A stretch of DNA of 64,000 nt from assembly GCA_002715965.1 (NCBI GenBank), contig PBAL01000022.1, positions 68,683 to 132,682 of the forward strand. The letters are read 5' to 3'. A model generated the notes under the pieces. The model was not told the origin of the DNA, searched no databases, and was given only the letters and a program-made list of their open reading frames with translations. The first letter of the stretch is position 1, and each line of letters opens with the position of its first letter. Position numbers and translations under genes: made by a program. Origin of the DNA: Verrucomicrobiales bacterium. GTDB taxonomy: Bacteria; Verrucomicrobiota; Verrucomicrobiia; Limisphaerales; JAYPXF01. Of the stretch, positions 17,834-26,745 are shown one piece after another.

Positions 17834-19401
17834 TGTTGTTGACCGCGATCTTCCTGATTCCGCTCCTGGCCGTGCTTCCCGCGGTGGCGATTCCGCGCAT
17901 CTACGGTTGGCTGACCCGCTTCATTGCGCTGCTGGCGACCTTCACGTCGATGGTGTTGAGCGTTTACCTGCTCTTTACCTACGATGGCGCGACGGCAAGT
18001 CCGGCGGGTTACAAATTCGATTTCAACACCACCTGGGTCAGTCTCGAATCGATAGGGTTGAACATTGGTTACCATGTCGGGGTTGATGGGATTAATCTCG
18101 GTCTGGTTGTCATGGGCGCGATCGTCGCGTTTGCAGCAGCTTGTTGTTCGCGCGAAATCCGATCACAGGAGAAGGAATACTACATTCTGTTGCTCCTGAT
18201 GACGGGAGGAATACTGGGGGCGTTTGTTTCCTTGGATCTGTTCTTGTTCTACTTCTTCCACGAACTCGCGCTCGTTCCGACCTTTATCATGATCGGCCTT
18301 TGGGGCAGGGGTGAGAAGAGGACAGACGCGGCCTTCAACATCACGGTTTATCTCAGCTTCGGCGCGCTGATCGCCTTGATTGGTTTGGTCATGCTCTACA
18401 TCCAGACCGGTGCGCAGTCTTTCGATATTGTTGAACTGACCGCGATCACCCAGTCGAATCCTATCGAGGTCTCCACGCAGGGCACAATCTTCGCGCTGTT
18501 GATGTTCGGTCTGGGAATCCTCGTGAGTCTGTGGCCGTTCCATACCTGGGCTCCTCAGGGATATGCACACGCGCCAACGGCCACAGCGATGTTGCACGCG
18601 GGCGTGCTGAAGAAGTTCGGCCTATACGGTTTGATTCGCGTCGCCATCCCGCTGGCTCCGAAAGGCGCAGCCACGTGGTTGGATGTCCTCGCGTTGCTCT
18701 GTGTCGGCAACATCATCTACTGCGGTTTGGTCGCAATTCGTCAACGCGACATCAATTATCTCATCGGCACGTCAAGTGTGGCGCATATGGGCTTTGTGTT
18801 CCTCGGCGTGGCCAGTCTCACCCTGATCGGCATGACTGGTGCGGTTATCCTCATGGTCGCCCACGGATTGCTGGCCGCGTTGACCTTTGGGCTCAGTGGT
18901 TGGATTCGTTCCAAGACCGGAACCACAGAGATCGATAAGCTGGGTGGTTTGTTGAAGCAGGTTCCGTTCATTGGCACCGCCTTGATCATGGCCATGATGG
19001 CCGGATGTGGTCTGCCGGGCTTTGGGAATTTTGTCGGCGAGTTCATGGTCTTGTTCGGATCTTGGGGCACGTATCCGGTCATCACCGGGCTGGCCATCTG
19101 GGGGGCGTTGATCGTTGGCGCGGTCTATATGCTGCGTGCTATTCGAAACGTGGCACATGGGCCTCTGGACGAACATCACGCGAGGTTGCGTGACGCCGAT
19201 GGACTTTCCCGAATCGCCTTTTCGCTCCTCATTGCCGGCCTGCTCGTGCTGGGAATTTACCCACGCATTCTCACCGACAAGATCAAGCCGAGCGTCGGGA
19301 AGATCGTCACGATCACCAAAGCGCATGAGAAAGAGATCAAGCCTTCGAAAGCCAAAACCGTGGCTGTAAATACGGCCAAATCGGAGGGCAAGAACCGATG
19401 A
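17833..19401 (+). CDS. nuoM: NADH-quinone oxidoreductase subunit M, NuoM
   Basis: The middle antiporter-like subunit, 522 residues from ATG 17833, which overlaps the nuoL stop (TGATG). Earlier in-frame starts fall inside nuoL. Conserved features are YFFHELALVPTFIMIGLWG (pump Glu), VSLWPFHTWAPQGYAHAPTATAMLHAGVLKKFGLYG (central Lys and His) and NYLIGTSSVAHMGFVFLG. The C-terminus carries about 35 charged residues after the last helix (KAHEKEIKPSKAKTVAV...), richer in Lys than usual for this subunit. It overlaps nuoN by four bases. Confidence 0.95.
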   Translation: MLLTAIFLIPLLAVLPAVAIPRIYGWLTRFIALLATFTSMVLSVYLLFTYDGATASPAGYKFDFNTTWVSLESIGLNIGYHVGVDGINLGLVVMGAIVAFAAACCSREIRSQEKEYYILLLLMTGGILGAFVSLDLFLFYFFHELALVPTFIMIGLWGRGEKRTDAAFNITVYLSFGALIALIGLVMLYIQTGAQSFDIVELTAITQSNPIEVSTQGTIFALLMFGLGILVSLWPFHTWAPQGYAHAPTATAMLHAGVLKKFGLYGLIRVAIPLAPKGAATWLDVLALLCVGNIIYCGLVAIRQRDINYLIGTSSVAHMGFVFLGVASLTLIGMTGAVILMVAHGLLAALTFGLSGWIRSKTGTTEIDKLGGLLKQVPFIGTALIMAMMAGCGLPGFGNFVGEFMVLFGSWGTYPVITGLAIWGALIVGAVYMLRAIRNVAHGPLDEHHARLRDADGLSRIAFSLLIAGLLVLGIYPRILTDKIKPSVGKIVTITKAHEKEIKPSKAKTVAVNTAKSEGKNR

Positions 19402-20882
19402 ACGTCCTTCTGCTCAGCCTTGAATATATGGTGGTGTTGCTCGCCATCGTTGTTGTTATCTTGGATTTTTCACTACCCAGGACGAGGCCGACACTCGGCT
19501 ATCTGTCCGCACTGGGTTTGGCGGTGATTTGCTTCTTCAGTTTTACCTTCCAGATTGAAGACGGGATGGTGACCGGTCTGGCCGGGCAAACACACGTGTC
19601 GCTCGCATTTGGCGGTGCCTACGTCTTGGATCCGACTGCACTATGGTTCAAACAGTTTTTCCTGATCGCCGGATTTCTGGTGGCGTTGATCTCGATCGGA
19701 TACAGTCGGCATATTGAGTCGGGACTGTCGGAGTACTACGCGCTGCAGCTGTTCGCACTCGCCGGCATGATGTTTGCGGCATCGGCGAACAGCTTCATGC
19801 TCCTGTTCGTATCACTGGAGTTGATCACGATCACCTTCTATGTGCTGGTCAGCTATCTGCGTCGGCAGGTGGAGTCACTGGAAGCGGGTGTGAAGTATCT
19901 GATCATGGGGGCGGTTTCGTCCGGGTTCCTGGTCTATGGGATCGCGCTGGTTTACGGCTCGACGGGGACGATGGACTTCGCAGCGCTTGGGGAACAGCTG
20001 GACAACGATCTTGCCCTGGCGAAATCGACGATGGTGCAGGTCGGGCTGCTTCTGATCTTCGGTTCACTTGCGTTCAAACTGGCGGCTGTGCCATTGCAGG
20101 TCTGGGCAGCTGATGTGTATCAGGGTGCTCCTGCGCCAACTGCCGCATTCCTCGCGGTGGGTTCGAAGGCCGCTGGTGTGGTGCTCTTGATGCGTCTCTT
20201 TGGAAGCGTGGTTTCCGACGTGACCCTCGGTTGGGAGAAGCTGTTGATGATTCTGGCCGCACTCACGATTCTTTACGGAAGCCTCTGCGCTCTTCCACAG
20301 CGGAACCTCAAACGCATCATGGGTTATTCCAGCATTGCTAGTGCAGGTTTCCTGCTGATGGGGTTCGCTGTGATGAGTCAAAGCGGATCGACAGCGATTC
20401 TCTATTATCTCTTCGGATATCTGTTCACCGTGCTCGGTGCCTTCGCAGTCATTGGCGTGATTGTCAAGCAGGCTGGGTTGGAAGACGTCAATTCACTTGC
20501 TGGTCTGAGCCAGCGAAGCCCGCTACTTGCTGCAACCTTGACGATGGCCGTTGTTTCCCTCGCGGGTGTTCCTCCGCTGGCCGGTTTCTTCGGTAAGTTC
20601 CTCATTTTCAAAGCTGCATTGGAACAGGCGGTCAGCTACCCGGCTTATTACGCACTGCTCGCGTGCGCCGTGCTGGGTGTGCTGGTCTCGATCGTCTACT
20701 ACTTCAATATCATCCGAGCGATCTACTGGTCCAAGAATCCATCGGACCTGTCGACCATTCCTGTGAGTGGCCCCGTTCGATTCGCGGTCTTTACCTGTAT
20801 TGCTGGCATGATCGTCTTGGGAATCTATCCCGATCCCTTCCTCAACATAGCGGGCAGGGCGGTCGCTGCGTTTTCCCTCTGA
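19398..20882 (+). CDS. nuoN: NADH-quinone oxidoreductase subunit N, NuoN
   Basis: The proximal antiporter-like subunit of complex I, 494 residues and about 14 membrane spans. Typical elements are LLFVSLELITITFYVLVSYLRRQVESLEAGVKYLIMGAVSSGFLVYG, LAFKLAAVPLQVWAADVYQGAPAPTAAFLAVGSKAAG (with the key Lys) and RIMGYSSIASAGFLLMG, plus SLAGVPPLAGFFGKFLIF near the end. It closes the operon. The next gene is convergent, 41 bases away; no clear hairpin with T-run is seen in that gap. Confidence 0.95.
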   Translation: MNVLLLSLEYMVVLLAIVVVILDFSLPRTRPTLGYLSALGLAVICFFSFTFQIEDGMVTGLAGQTHVSLAFGGAYVLDPTALWFKQFFLIAGFLVALISIGYSRHIESGLSEYYALQLFALAGMMFAASANSFMLLFVSLELITITFYVLVSYLRRQVESLEAGVKYLIMGAVSSGFLVYGIALVYGSTGTMDFAALGEQLDNDLALAKSTMVQVGLLLIFGSLAFKLAAVPLQVWAADVYQGAPAPTAAFLAVGSKAAGVVLLMRLFGSVVSDVTLGWEKLLMILAALTILYGSLCALPQRNLKRIMGYSSIASAGFLLMGFAVMSQSGSTAILYYLFGYLFTVLGAFAVIGVIVKQAGLEDVNSLAGLSQRSPLLAATLTMAVVSLAGVPPLAGFFGKFLIFKAALEQAVSYPAYYALLACAVLGVLVSIVYYFNIIRAIYWSKNPSDLSTIPVSGPVRFAVFTCIAGMIVLGIYPDPFLNIAGRAVAAFSL

Positions 20883-20923
20883 GCTCAGCGAACGTCCTGT
20901 CAGCTAACATCTGTCGGTTTGCT

Positions 20924-22762
20924 TCAATTCCCCAAGAATCCATGTTGTTCGAGAAACGCGCTCATGCGTGAAATGACCTCACGATACGCGGAGAGATTGA
21001 AGATGAAGTATCCGTGTCGCCCGCCTTGGTAGGTGACCAGCTTGCAATCGTTTCCCGCGGCTTGGCTGAGTTCGTTAAACTTCCTGGCCCCGGCATACGG
21101 TGTGACTGTGTCTTCCGTGCTGTGGAAGATGATCGTCGGAGGCAGATCAGTTCGAACGTTGTGCACGGGGGAAAGCTCCCGCCAGTTCTCACCGATCTTG
21201 GCCTGGCCGTAGCCGGACTTAGAGGTATCGATCACAGGATTGAGGAGAATGAGCGCATTTGGGACGCATGAAATGTCCGTGTCATCCTCGGAATCGTCGA
21301 AGTCGAGAAGCGCGGTTCCAACGGTGACATGGCCGCCGGCCGATCCGCCGGCAACGACAATGCGATCCGGATCGATTCCCAACTCCTCGGCGTGAGCGCG
21401 CAGGTATCGGACGGCCGATCGTCCGTCCCGAACGCAATCGTGCACCGTTGTGTTTCGTTTCTTGTTGAGAAGGCGATATTCGATGCTGATGCCGACCATG
21501 CCGCGGCGGGCGAAATGTTCGGCGATGGTGTAGAAATTGCGCGGCCCACCGCCCGTCCAACCACCTCCATGGATATTCAAAAGGACAGGACGATTTTTCG
21601 CGCTTTTCGTCTTTGCCTCGAAGATGTGGAGACGGAGATCGCGATCGCCGACGCGCTTGTAAACGACCTTGCGATTCGGCTTGAGTTCACCAGCCGCATG
21701 CTGGAGCACTCGATGGTTCGGTGTTTGTTCGAATCGTCCAACGGGATAGCCGCTCTGGTAGGAAATCACAAAGCTGCCGCCCGTGACTGGGTAGCGGACC
21801 TTTTCATCACGCAATTCAAAATCGGTGAGCGATTTACGGGATGGAGTATTGTTCGCGAATCTAATGGCAATCTCGGTTCGGTTGCCCAAGGAGTGTCCGC
21901 TGCTGGTGAAGATCTTCCCATCGATGTCGTTTTCGCCAATGAAGTGCGGGAGGACATCAAGTTCTGCGGATTGAAGACTGGCAACCATCTCTTGCGCATC
22001 CGGAAACGGACAAGTTCGGTCATCACGTCCGTGCACAACGTGAATTGCTGCTGTGTTGCCGAGTTCTTTCATTATCGAAAGATGCTTTGGATTTCCGATG
22101 AACCGAATCTCCTGTTCGGCCGGGGTGAGATAGAACCGGTGGGCGGGATCACGATTCCATCGAGCGTTCAGCCTGGTTCCACCGGGGAGATTGAAGGCGA
22201 CGTCGTCAGATAGCTTGGGCATTCCACACATGTCTATCACTGCTGAAAACGTCCGGGGCGCAAGCTTGTTGGCCATCAGAGAGACGTTTCCACCCCCACT
22301 GCCTCCCGTGGTGAGAATTCGATGTTTGTCGAAGGCGATCCGCTTTTCGTTCAGGCCGTTGAAAACGAACCAAAGTGCGCGCAGCGCATCGAGTGCCTGG
22401 AAGTAGCCGTAGTCATAAGGATCGGGATCTTCAATCGAGGCTTTGCGTCCGCTTTGCAGATAGTTCACACAAATGGCGACGACGTTTAGCCGATCTGCAA
22501 GCGCATTGGGATTGGCCGTGCCACCGCACCAAGATCCGCCCCAGTTGTGAAGGGAAAGCATCAGGCCCGTTTCCGAATTGATGTTGGATTGGTTTCCGCC
22601 CGGATAGTTGATGCTGACGCCGACCGGGCGTGGTCCGGGTTTGAGAGTCCATTCCTGGGCGGGGATTTCTACTCTGCCGTTCATGTCAGGGAGTGGCGGC
22701 CAGTCGGAAGCAAGGGCGGGCGCGGATATCAGGCCAGCGAGGATTGCGATGCGGAGGTGCAT
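20924..22762 (-). CDS. Secreted protein with two alpha/beta-hydrolase domains
   Basis: A 612-residue exported protein with signal peptide (about 1-18, ending PALAS) and two hydrolase halves. The first (about 30-320) has an oxyanion-side segment LMLSLHNWGGSWCGG and a nucleophile elbow GGSGGG, resembling DUF2920-like or PHB-depolymerase-like folds. The second (about 345-610) is a hormone-sensitive-lipase/BD-FAE type esterase with NIHGGGWTGGG (oxyanion hole), GGSAGG (Ser nucleophile), HSTEDTVTPYAGARKF (acid region) and GRHGYF (His). Both halves look catalytically complete, so this may attack acylated polysaccharides, for example as an acetyl or feruloyl esterase; that is inference. It is the last gene of the minus-strand block, convergent with nuoN. 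Confidence 0.8.
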   Translation of the reverse strand: MHLRIAILAGLISAPALASDWPPLPDMNGRVEIPAQEWTLKPGPRPVGVSINYPGGNQSNINSETGLMLSLHNWGGSWCGGTANPNALADRLNVVAICVNYLQSGRKASIEDPDPYDYGYFQALDALRALWFVFNGLNEKRIAFDKHRILTTGGSGGGNVSLMANKLAPRTFSAVIDMCGMPKLSDDVAFNLPGGTRLNARWNRDPAHRFYLTPAEQEIRFIGNPKHLSIMKELGNTAAIHVVHGRDDRTCPFPDAQEMVASLQSAELDVLPHFIGENDIDGKIFTSSGHSLGNRTEIAIRFANNTPSRKSLTDFELRDEKVRYPVTGGSFVISYQSGYPVGRFEQTPNHRVLQHAAGELKPNRKVVYKRVGDRDLRLHIFEAKTKSAKNRPVLLNIHGGGWTGGGPRNFYTIAEHFARRGMVGISIEYRLLNKKRNTTVHDCVRDGRSAVRYLRAHAEELGIDPDRIVVAGGSAGGHVTVGTALLDFDDSEDDTDISCVPNALILLNPVIDTSKSGYGQAKIGENWRELSPVHNVRTDLPPTIIFHSTEDTVTPYAGARKFNELSQAAGNDCKLVTYQGGRHGYFIFNLSAYREVISRMSAFLEQHGFLGN

Positions 22763-22875
22763 GCGTCGAGGCTAGGGACCACGGGAGTGGAAGCAAGAGT
22801 TCGTGAAGAATGAAATTTGCACAGCGACTACTCGTTGGCATCGCTGCGCTCGTCGCTCACATGCTTCGGAATTCT

Positions 22876-23592
22876 TCAGCTCTTGCTGAAGAGCGCTTCG
22901 GGAGTGAGGTTCGGCATCTTCGCGTCGTCGAAGGAAAGAAATCGATCAGAGATTTCGTTCAACGCAAGGCGGGTATCGTGGAAGCGGTCGGCGAGAGATT
23001 CGAGCACACCGGCGATGTCGTATTTCTGGACGAGAGGAAGATGGCTGGCCATGCGGTAGTTCGCTGCACCCATGTGTTCGTGGTAACCAATGTCGGGCGC
23101 ACCCCGCCGGTCCGTGCACGCTTTGATGTTGTTCGGGAAAATTCCGCTCGGGAGCAGGGTGTGATTCCCCACGTGCGCGTGAATTTGGAACGCGGTCTGA
23201 CGATTGGCGGTTTGGAGGGCGGCCATAAGGTCAACGACGTAATCAGAGCGCGCTGATTCGGGGAGACGGGCCTTCACGGAATCAGCGTCGGAATATTCCG
23301 TAAGCATCTCAGCGATGTAATCCGTGAGCGTGCGATCGTCGATGCCCGCTTCAAGCAGCTCGTGTCGCACGAGGATGTAGAAATAGAGGTGCGCGGAAAT
23401 GCCGGTGAGAATGGGGGAATTCTGAATGGCGGCCCGCAGATCGGGATCATCGAGGAGGAGATCACGCGCGTCCGGATCCGTAAGCAGATCGGTCAAGGCG
23501 CTTTGATTGAGTTTGTCGCCCAGCGAGCGGACGATGAACTCGACGTCCTGGGTGGAAAGGCGGTCCCGGCAATCTGGTTTTATGAGCATCAT
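22876..23592 (-). CDS. Unknown alpha-helical protein with an H-x-H-x3-H motif
   Basis: I do not recognise a characterised family. The start is set by a strong Shine-Dalgarno AGGAGG (23598-23603) five bases before ATG 23592 (a second ATG follows at 23589); twelve further upstream codons are open but lie before this site. The protein is about 238 residues, mostly helical, without signal peptide or membrane segment. The middle contains SAHLYFYILVRHELLEAGIDD, then IHAHVGNHTLLPSGIFP and YHEHMGAANYRMASHLPL: many His in short spacing suggest metal or heme binding. It lies between the EgtD-like gene (191 bases) and the esterase (113 bases), all on the minus strand. Confidence 0.75.
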   Translation of the reverse strand: MMLIKPDCRDRLSTQDVEFIVRSLGDKLNQSALTDLLTDPDARDLLLDDPDLRAAIQNSPILTGISAHLYFYILVRHELLEAGIDDRTLTDYIAEMLTEYSDADSVKARLPESARSDYVVDLMAALQTANRQTAFQIHAHVGNHTLLPSGIFPNNIKACTDRRGAPDIGYHEHMGAANYRMASHLPLVQKYDIAGVLESLADRFHDTRLALNEISDRFLSFDDAKMPNLTPEALFSKS

Positions 23593-23783
23593 GTCTGCCT
23601 CCTGGATTTTCGTTGGTTTAATGTGCAACCGTCGTCTGCGAATGTCTCTACGTGCAATTACGTATCGTTCGCATCTTCGAGGAGCATAAAACCGGCCAAC
23701 CCACAGATGGTGGGGCGATTTGGAAGCCCTCTCACCTACTCAAACGATGGTCTTGAGAAGATTGATCGGACTGACGTCCGCTT

Positions 23784-24821
23784 CTACGAGGACGGCTTGC
23801 GGGCTGATGGAATCGCGAGAGGGGTATCGCTTCCCTCCGGGGCAAGCTTGCGGCAGATGAAGATGGCTTCCTCCTGGTTCTCCGTCAACTGTTCGTCAGT
23901 CACGATGATGTTCGCCCGGTTGAGCCAATCACGCGCGGTCTTGGGAGTGTGGCGGTATGAGTAAAAGACACGGAGTTTGTCGCCCGCTCGAAAGACGAAT
24001 TTCTCTCCACTCTTCTCAATCGTTCGATCAATTGAGAAGACGAAGTCGGCTGCGATGCGAAGGAGATCTTGACTGTCTTCATCGTCTTCGATTGTGAATT
24101 CGAGCTCGCCATCTTGGCGTTCCAACCCGATCTCGCTGATCCCGCCCAGAAGCCAATCGCGGGTCTCTGGGTTGTCGTATTGGGGAAGCACTTTCTCGAC
24201 GCCTGCGCAATAGTCGTCACCCGGAGCAAGGTTGGCGCTGAAGACGAGCACGTCGTCCGGACGGAGGAAGGTGGAGACACGGTCTAGGATTTCGCCGGGC
24301 TCGAAGTTCGGAATCATCCCGATGAAGGTGATCACGCGGGTGGAGTTCCCGGTGGTCTGTGTGATCAATACGCGCTCGAGATCCTCCGCCGTCAGCAGGT
24401 CGGCCACGATGTCGTGGACATGGCGCGTGTCGAGGATCTCCAAGGCCTTTTGGCGGGCCGTGAGCACCAGGGGAACACTGGTGTCGCAGGCCGTGTAAAC
24501 CAGCATGATGCCTCGATTACGAATCTTGTTCAGTAACTGGACGTCCTTGGTGCCCGTGCCGCAACCAAGTCCGATCACATGCGCTGCGGGAGATTTCACC
24601 TGCGTTGCGACGGAGTCGAAGACAGATTCGAAGAGCTTCTGTGTATCGTCGTCGCTCCGGGATGGCGAATACTTCTGGTGGATCACCTGCCACTTGCGCG
24701 CCTGTCTGCGTCCTTCGTAGAGGAACTTGTGGTTCAGCTTCCGGGTGCGCAGAGATTCGAGCAACTCGGCTTCGAGTTGTTCGGGGAACTGGCTGGAATG
24801 AACGGTTACCGAGACTTCCAT
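23784..24821 (-). CDS. EgtD-like histidine-specific SAM-dependent methyltransferase
   Basis: A 345-residue protein of the histidine N-alpha-methyltransferase (EgtD/DUF2260) family. Features in order: substrate-side LNHKFLYEGRRQARKW and KYSPSRSDDD (about 31-60), SAM motif I VIGLGCGTGTKD (about 83-94), the DTSVPLVLTARQKAL region after strand beta-2, FIGMIPNFEPGEI (equivalent of the GSTIGNF loop), and FSANLAPGDDYCAG. EgtD makes trimethylhistidine for ergothioneine, but no egtB or egtC is nearby, so the substrate here may differ. It starts 21 bases after trpA ends on the same strand; co-transcription is likely. Confidence 0.75.
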   Translation of the reverse strand: MEVSVTVHSSQFPEQLEAELLESLRTRKLNHKFLYEGRRQARKWQVIHQKYSPSRSDDDTQKLFESVFDSVATQVKSPAAHVIGLGCGTGTKDVQLLNKIRNRGIMLVYTACDTSVPLVLTARQKALEILDTRHVHDIVADLLTAEDLERVLITQTTGNSTRVITFIGMIPNFEPGEILDRVSTFLRPDDVLVFSANLAPGDDYCAGVEKVLPQYDNPETRDWLLGGISEIGLERQDGELEFTIEDDEDSQDLLRIAADFVFSIDRTIEKSGEKFVFRAGDKLRVFYSYRHTPKTARDWLNRANIIVTDEQLTENQEEAIFICRKLAPEGSDTPLAIPSARKPSS

Positions 24822-24842
24822 AGGTTCTCGAATGGCGGATTT

Positions 24843-25643
24843 CTATAGCGATTTCACACCGTCGGCTAGTGATTTGACAAATGATGCAACATCTCGAACA
24901 AGCGAATCTTCAGATCCCTTCTCGGCAATCTGGTTCACGATGGCGCTCCCCACCACCACGCCGTCCGCGTTGATCGCGACTTCCTTGGCCTGCTGAGGAT
25001 TGGAAACTCCAAAGCCCACTGCGATGGGTAGATCGGTGTGTTCACGGATCTTTCCGGTCATCTCGCCAATGGTGTCTGACACCTTTGCCTGCATGCCGGT
25101 GACGCCTTCACGGGAAATATAGTAGATAAAGCCCATGCCACGTTTGACGATTTTCTCAACGCGTTGTTCCGGCGTGGTGGGCGCGATCAGATAGATTGCG
25201 CAAAGTCCGTGTTCGCGCATGAGTGTCTCGTAGGCGTCGGATTCCTCCGGGGGGAGGTCCAGAACCAGCAGACCATCAACACCTGCACTGGCCGCATCCT
25301 TGATGAAGTTCTCAAGACCGGGTTTGTGCAGGAGGTTGTAGTAAATGTAGAGAACGATGGGAACCTGCGATTGCTTGCGAATCTCGGCAACGGTCTCCAG
25401 AACTTTCTTCGGCGTCGTGCCTGATTCGAGGCCGCGTTGGGCCGCCAATTGATTGACGAGTCCATCGGCAAGTGGATCGCTGAACGGAACGCCAAGTTCC
25501 ATCACATCAACACCTGCCTCATCAAAGGCGAGTACGAGTTCGCGAGTCGCCCCGAGATGCGGATCCCCGGCGCCGATGTAAGTAACCAGCGCTTTCTGTC
25601 CCTGCCCTTTGAGTCGGGCAAATCGTTCTTCGATCCGGTTCAT
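24843..25643 (-). CDS. trpA: Tryptophan synthase alpha chain TrpA
   Basis: Cleaves indole-3-glycerol phosphate to indole, which channels to TrpB. The protein is 266 residues with a TIM-barrel fold. The catalytic residues are at the canonical positions E49 (VMELGVPFSDP) and D60 (LADG). The loop after D60 reads DGLVNQ instead of the usual DGPxIQ. GFGVS near residue 210 and GVVVGSAIV near 230 form the phosphate site. trpB is not adjacent: upstream is a 151-base divergent region toward dgoK, so trpA heads a short minus-strand unit with the EgtD-like gene. Confidence 0.96.
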   Translation of the reverse strand: MNRIEERFARLKGQGQKALVTYIGAGDPHLGATRELVLAFDEAGVDVMELGVPFSDPLADGLVNQLAAQRGLESGTTPKKVLETVAEIRKQSQVPIVLYIYYNLLHKPGLENFIKDAASAGVDGLLVLDLPPEESDAYETLMREHGLCAIYLIAPTTPEQRVEKIVKRGMGFIYYISREGVTGMQAKVSDTIGEMTGKIREHTDLPIAVGFGVSNPQQAKEVAINADGVVVGSAIVNQIAEKGSEDSLVRDVASFVKSLADGVKSL

Positions 25644-25676
25644 GCGCCGCGCAGTGTCTTGATTTGCCCTTGGCCA

Positions 25677-25785
25677 GTCAATTCACCAATAACATCACAG
25701 GCCACCGTCAATGAGTCCAGCTGCTTCGAATTGACGGGAGACCGCATGGTCCCCAGCATCCGGGTCACTTGAGTTACACGTCAAT
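25677..25785. promoter_or_regulatory. Divergent control region with four GTCAAT copies
   Basis: The 151-base gap between trpA (minus) and dgoK (plus) holds GTCAAT at 25677, 25707 and 25780 and its inverse ATTGAC at 25730. Two of them form a perfect 8-base inverted repeat, CCGTCAAT (25705-25712) and ATTGACGG (25730-25737), with a 17-base spacer. The arrangement suggests a dimeric repressor or activator site; which regulator binds is unknown. Confidence 0.4.
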
Positions 25786-25794
25786 CACCCGCTC

Positions 25795-26745
25795 ATGAGC
25801 CTTCGATACGCCAGCTGCGACTGGGGCACTTCTTCATTCCGTATCCGAATGGTGGAAGACGGTGTTTCAAAGTCTGAAATCAACTGGCCGTTTGGCATCC
25901 GTTCGATCCACGATTCAGTATCCAACGAATGCGACCGGGATAGCAAATTCGCAGACTTCCTGAAACGCGGGCTCTCTGCCCTCGGGTTCGGAGACATGCC
26001 GATCGTTCTTTCCGGAATGGCCTCCTCAACCATCGGCTGGCGTGAACTGCGTTACGCGAAGGTTCCCCTCGAGCTGGATGGATCCAATCTTGTCCACGAG
26101 CGACTGTCCCTTGAAAACGGGACGCCGGTCTTTCTGATTTCTGGAGCCTGCACGAACAGCGACATCATGCGTGGCGAGGAGACGGAAGTCATTGGCATTT
26201 TGAACCACGAGGACTATTGCCAATACGCCAATGGGTGCCTTCTGCTGCTTCCCGGTACGCACAGCAAACACCTCGTGATCGATAATTATCGGGTGATCGG
26301 TTGGCGAACGTTCATGACAGGAGAACTCTTTGAAGCACTCACCACTGCAACGATCCTCAAGCAGACAACAAGCACAGAATCGGAAGGAACGGATGAAGAT
26401 TTCCTCACCGGCGTGGACGGGGGCTTTGCCACGGGTATGGAGAGCGGGCTATTCCGGGCGCGCGTCCGAAGTGTGCTCGACGGCGCGCCGAACGAATCTA
26501 ATTGCGCGTTTCTGAGTGGGCTGCTGATCGGATCCGAGCTGAGTCACTTGTCCCATGCCGCGCAGGATAAACCCTTGCTGGTCGCTGGTCCGCCTGGATT
26601 GACCGGGCGATATCAATTGGCCATTACGCAGACTGGAGCATTCCCAAGCGTCGTCACCGTGGACCTGCCCGAAGGCGCGGCCATGCACGGGCATTCATTT
26701 CTGTTGCCACGATGGCTGGATGAAGGCGAATCTCCGCTCGCATGA
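25795..26745 (+). CDS. dgoK: 2-dehydro-3-deoxygalactonokinase DgoK
   Basis: Phosphorylates 2-keto-3-deoxygalactonate at the 6-position with ATP, in the De Ley-Doudoroff galactonate pathway. The 316-residue protein has the sugar-kinase N-terminal motif ASCDWGTSSFRIRM (the DxGTSS phosphate loop), followed by the DgoK-specific VLSGMASSTIGWRELRYAKVP, LLLPGTHSKHLVI, RTFMTGELFEAL and SGLLIGSEL elements. It overlaps dgoA by four bases (ATGA), so the two act consecutively. No galactonate dehydratase or transporter is in the window; the SDR at 1906-2658 is too far away to be assigned to this pathway. Confidence 0.92.
   Translation: MSLRYASCDWGTSSFRIRMVEDGVSKSEINWPFGIRSIHDSVSNECDRDSKFADFLKRGLSALGFGDMPIVLSGMASSTIGWRELRYAKVPLELDGSNLVHERLSLENGTPVFLISGACTNSDIMRGEETEVIGILNHEDYCQYANGCLLLLPGTHSKHLVIDNYRVIGWRTFMTGELFEALTTATILKQTTSTESEGTDEDFLTGVDGGFATGMESGLFRARVRSVLDGAPNESNCAFLSGLLIGSELSHLSHAAQDKPLLVAGPPGLTGRYQLAITQTGAFPSVVTVDLPEGAAMHGHSFLLPRWLDEGESPLA

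Noticed and set aside
20883..20923. Terminator between the convergent nuoN and esterase genes
   Set aside because: No stem with adjacent T-run could be found in the 41 bases.
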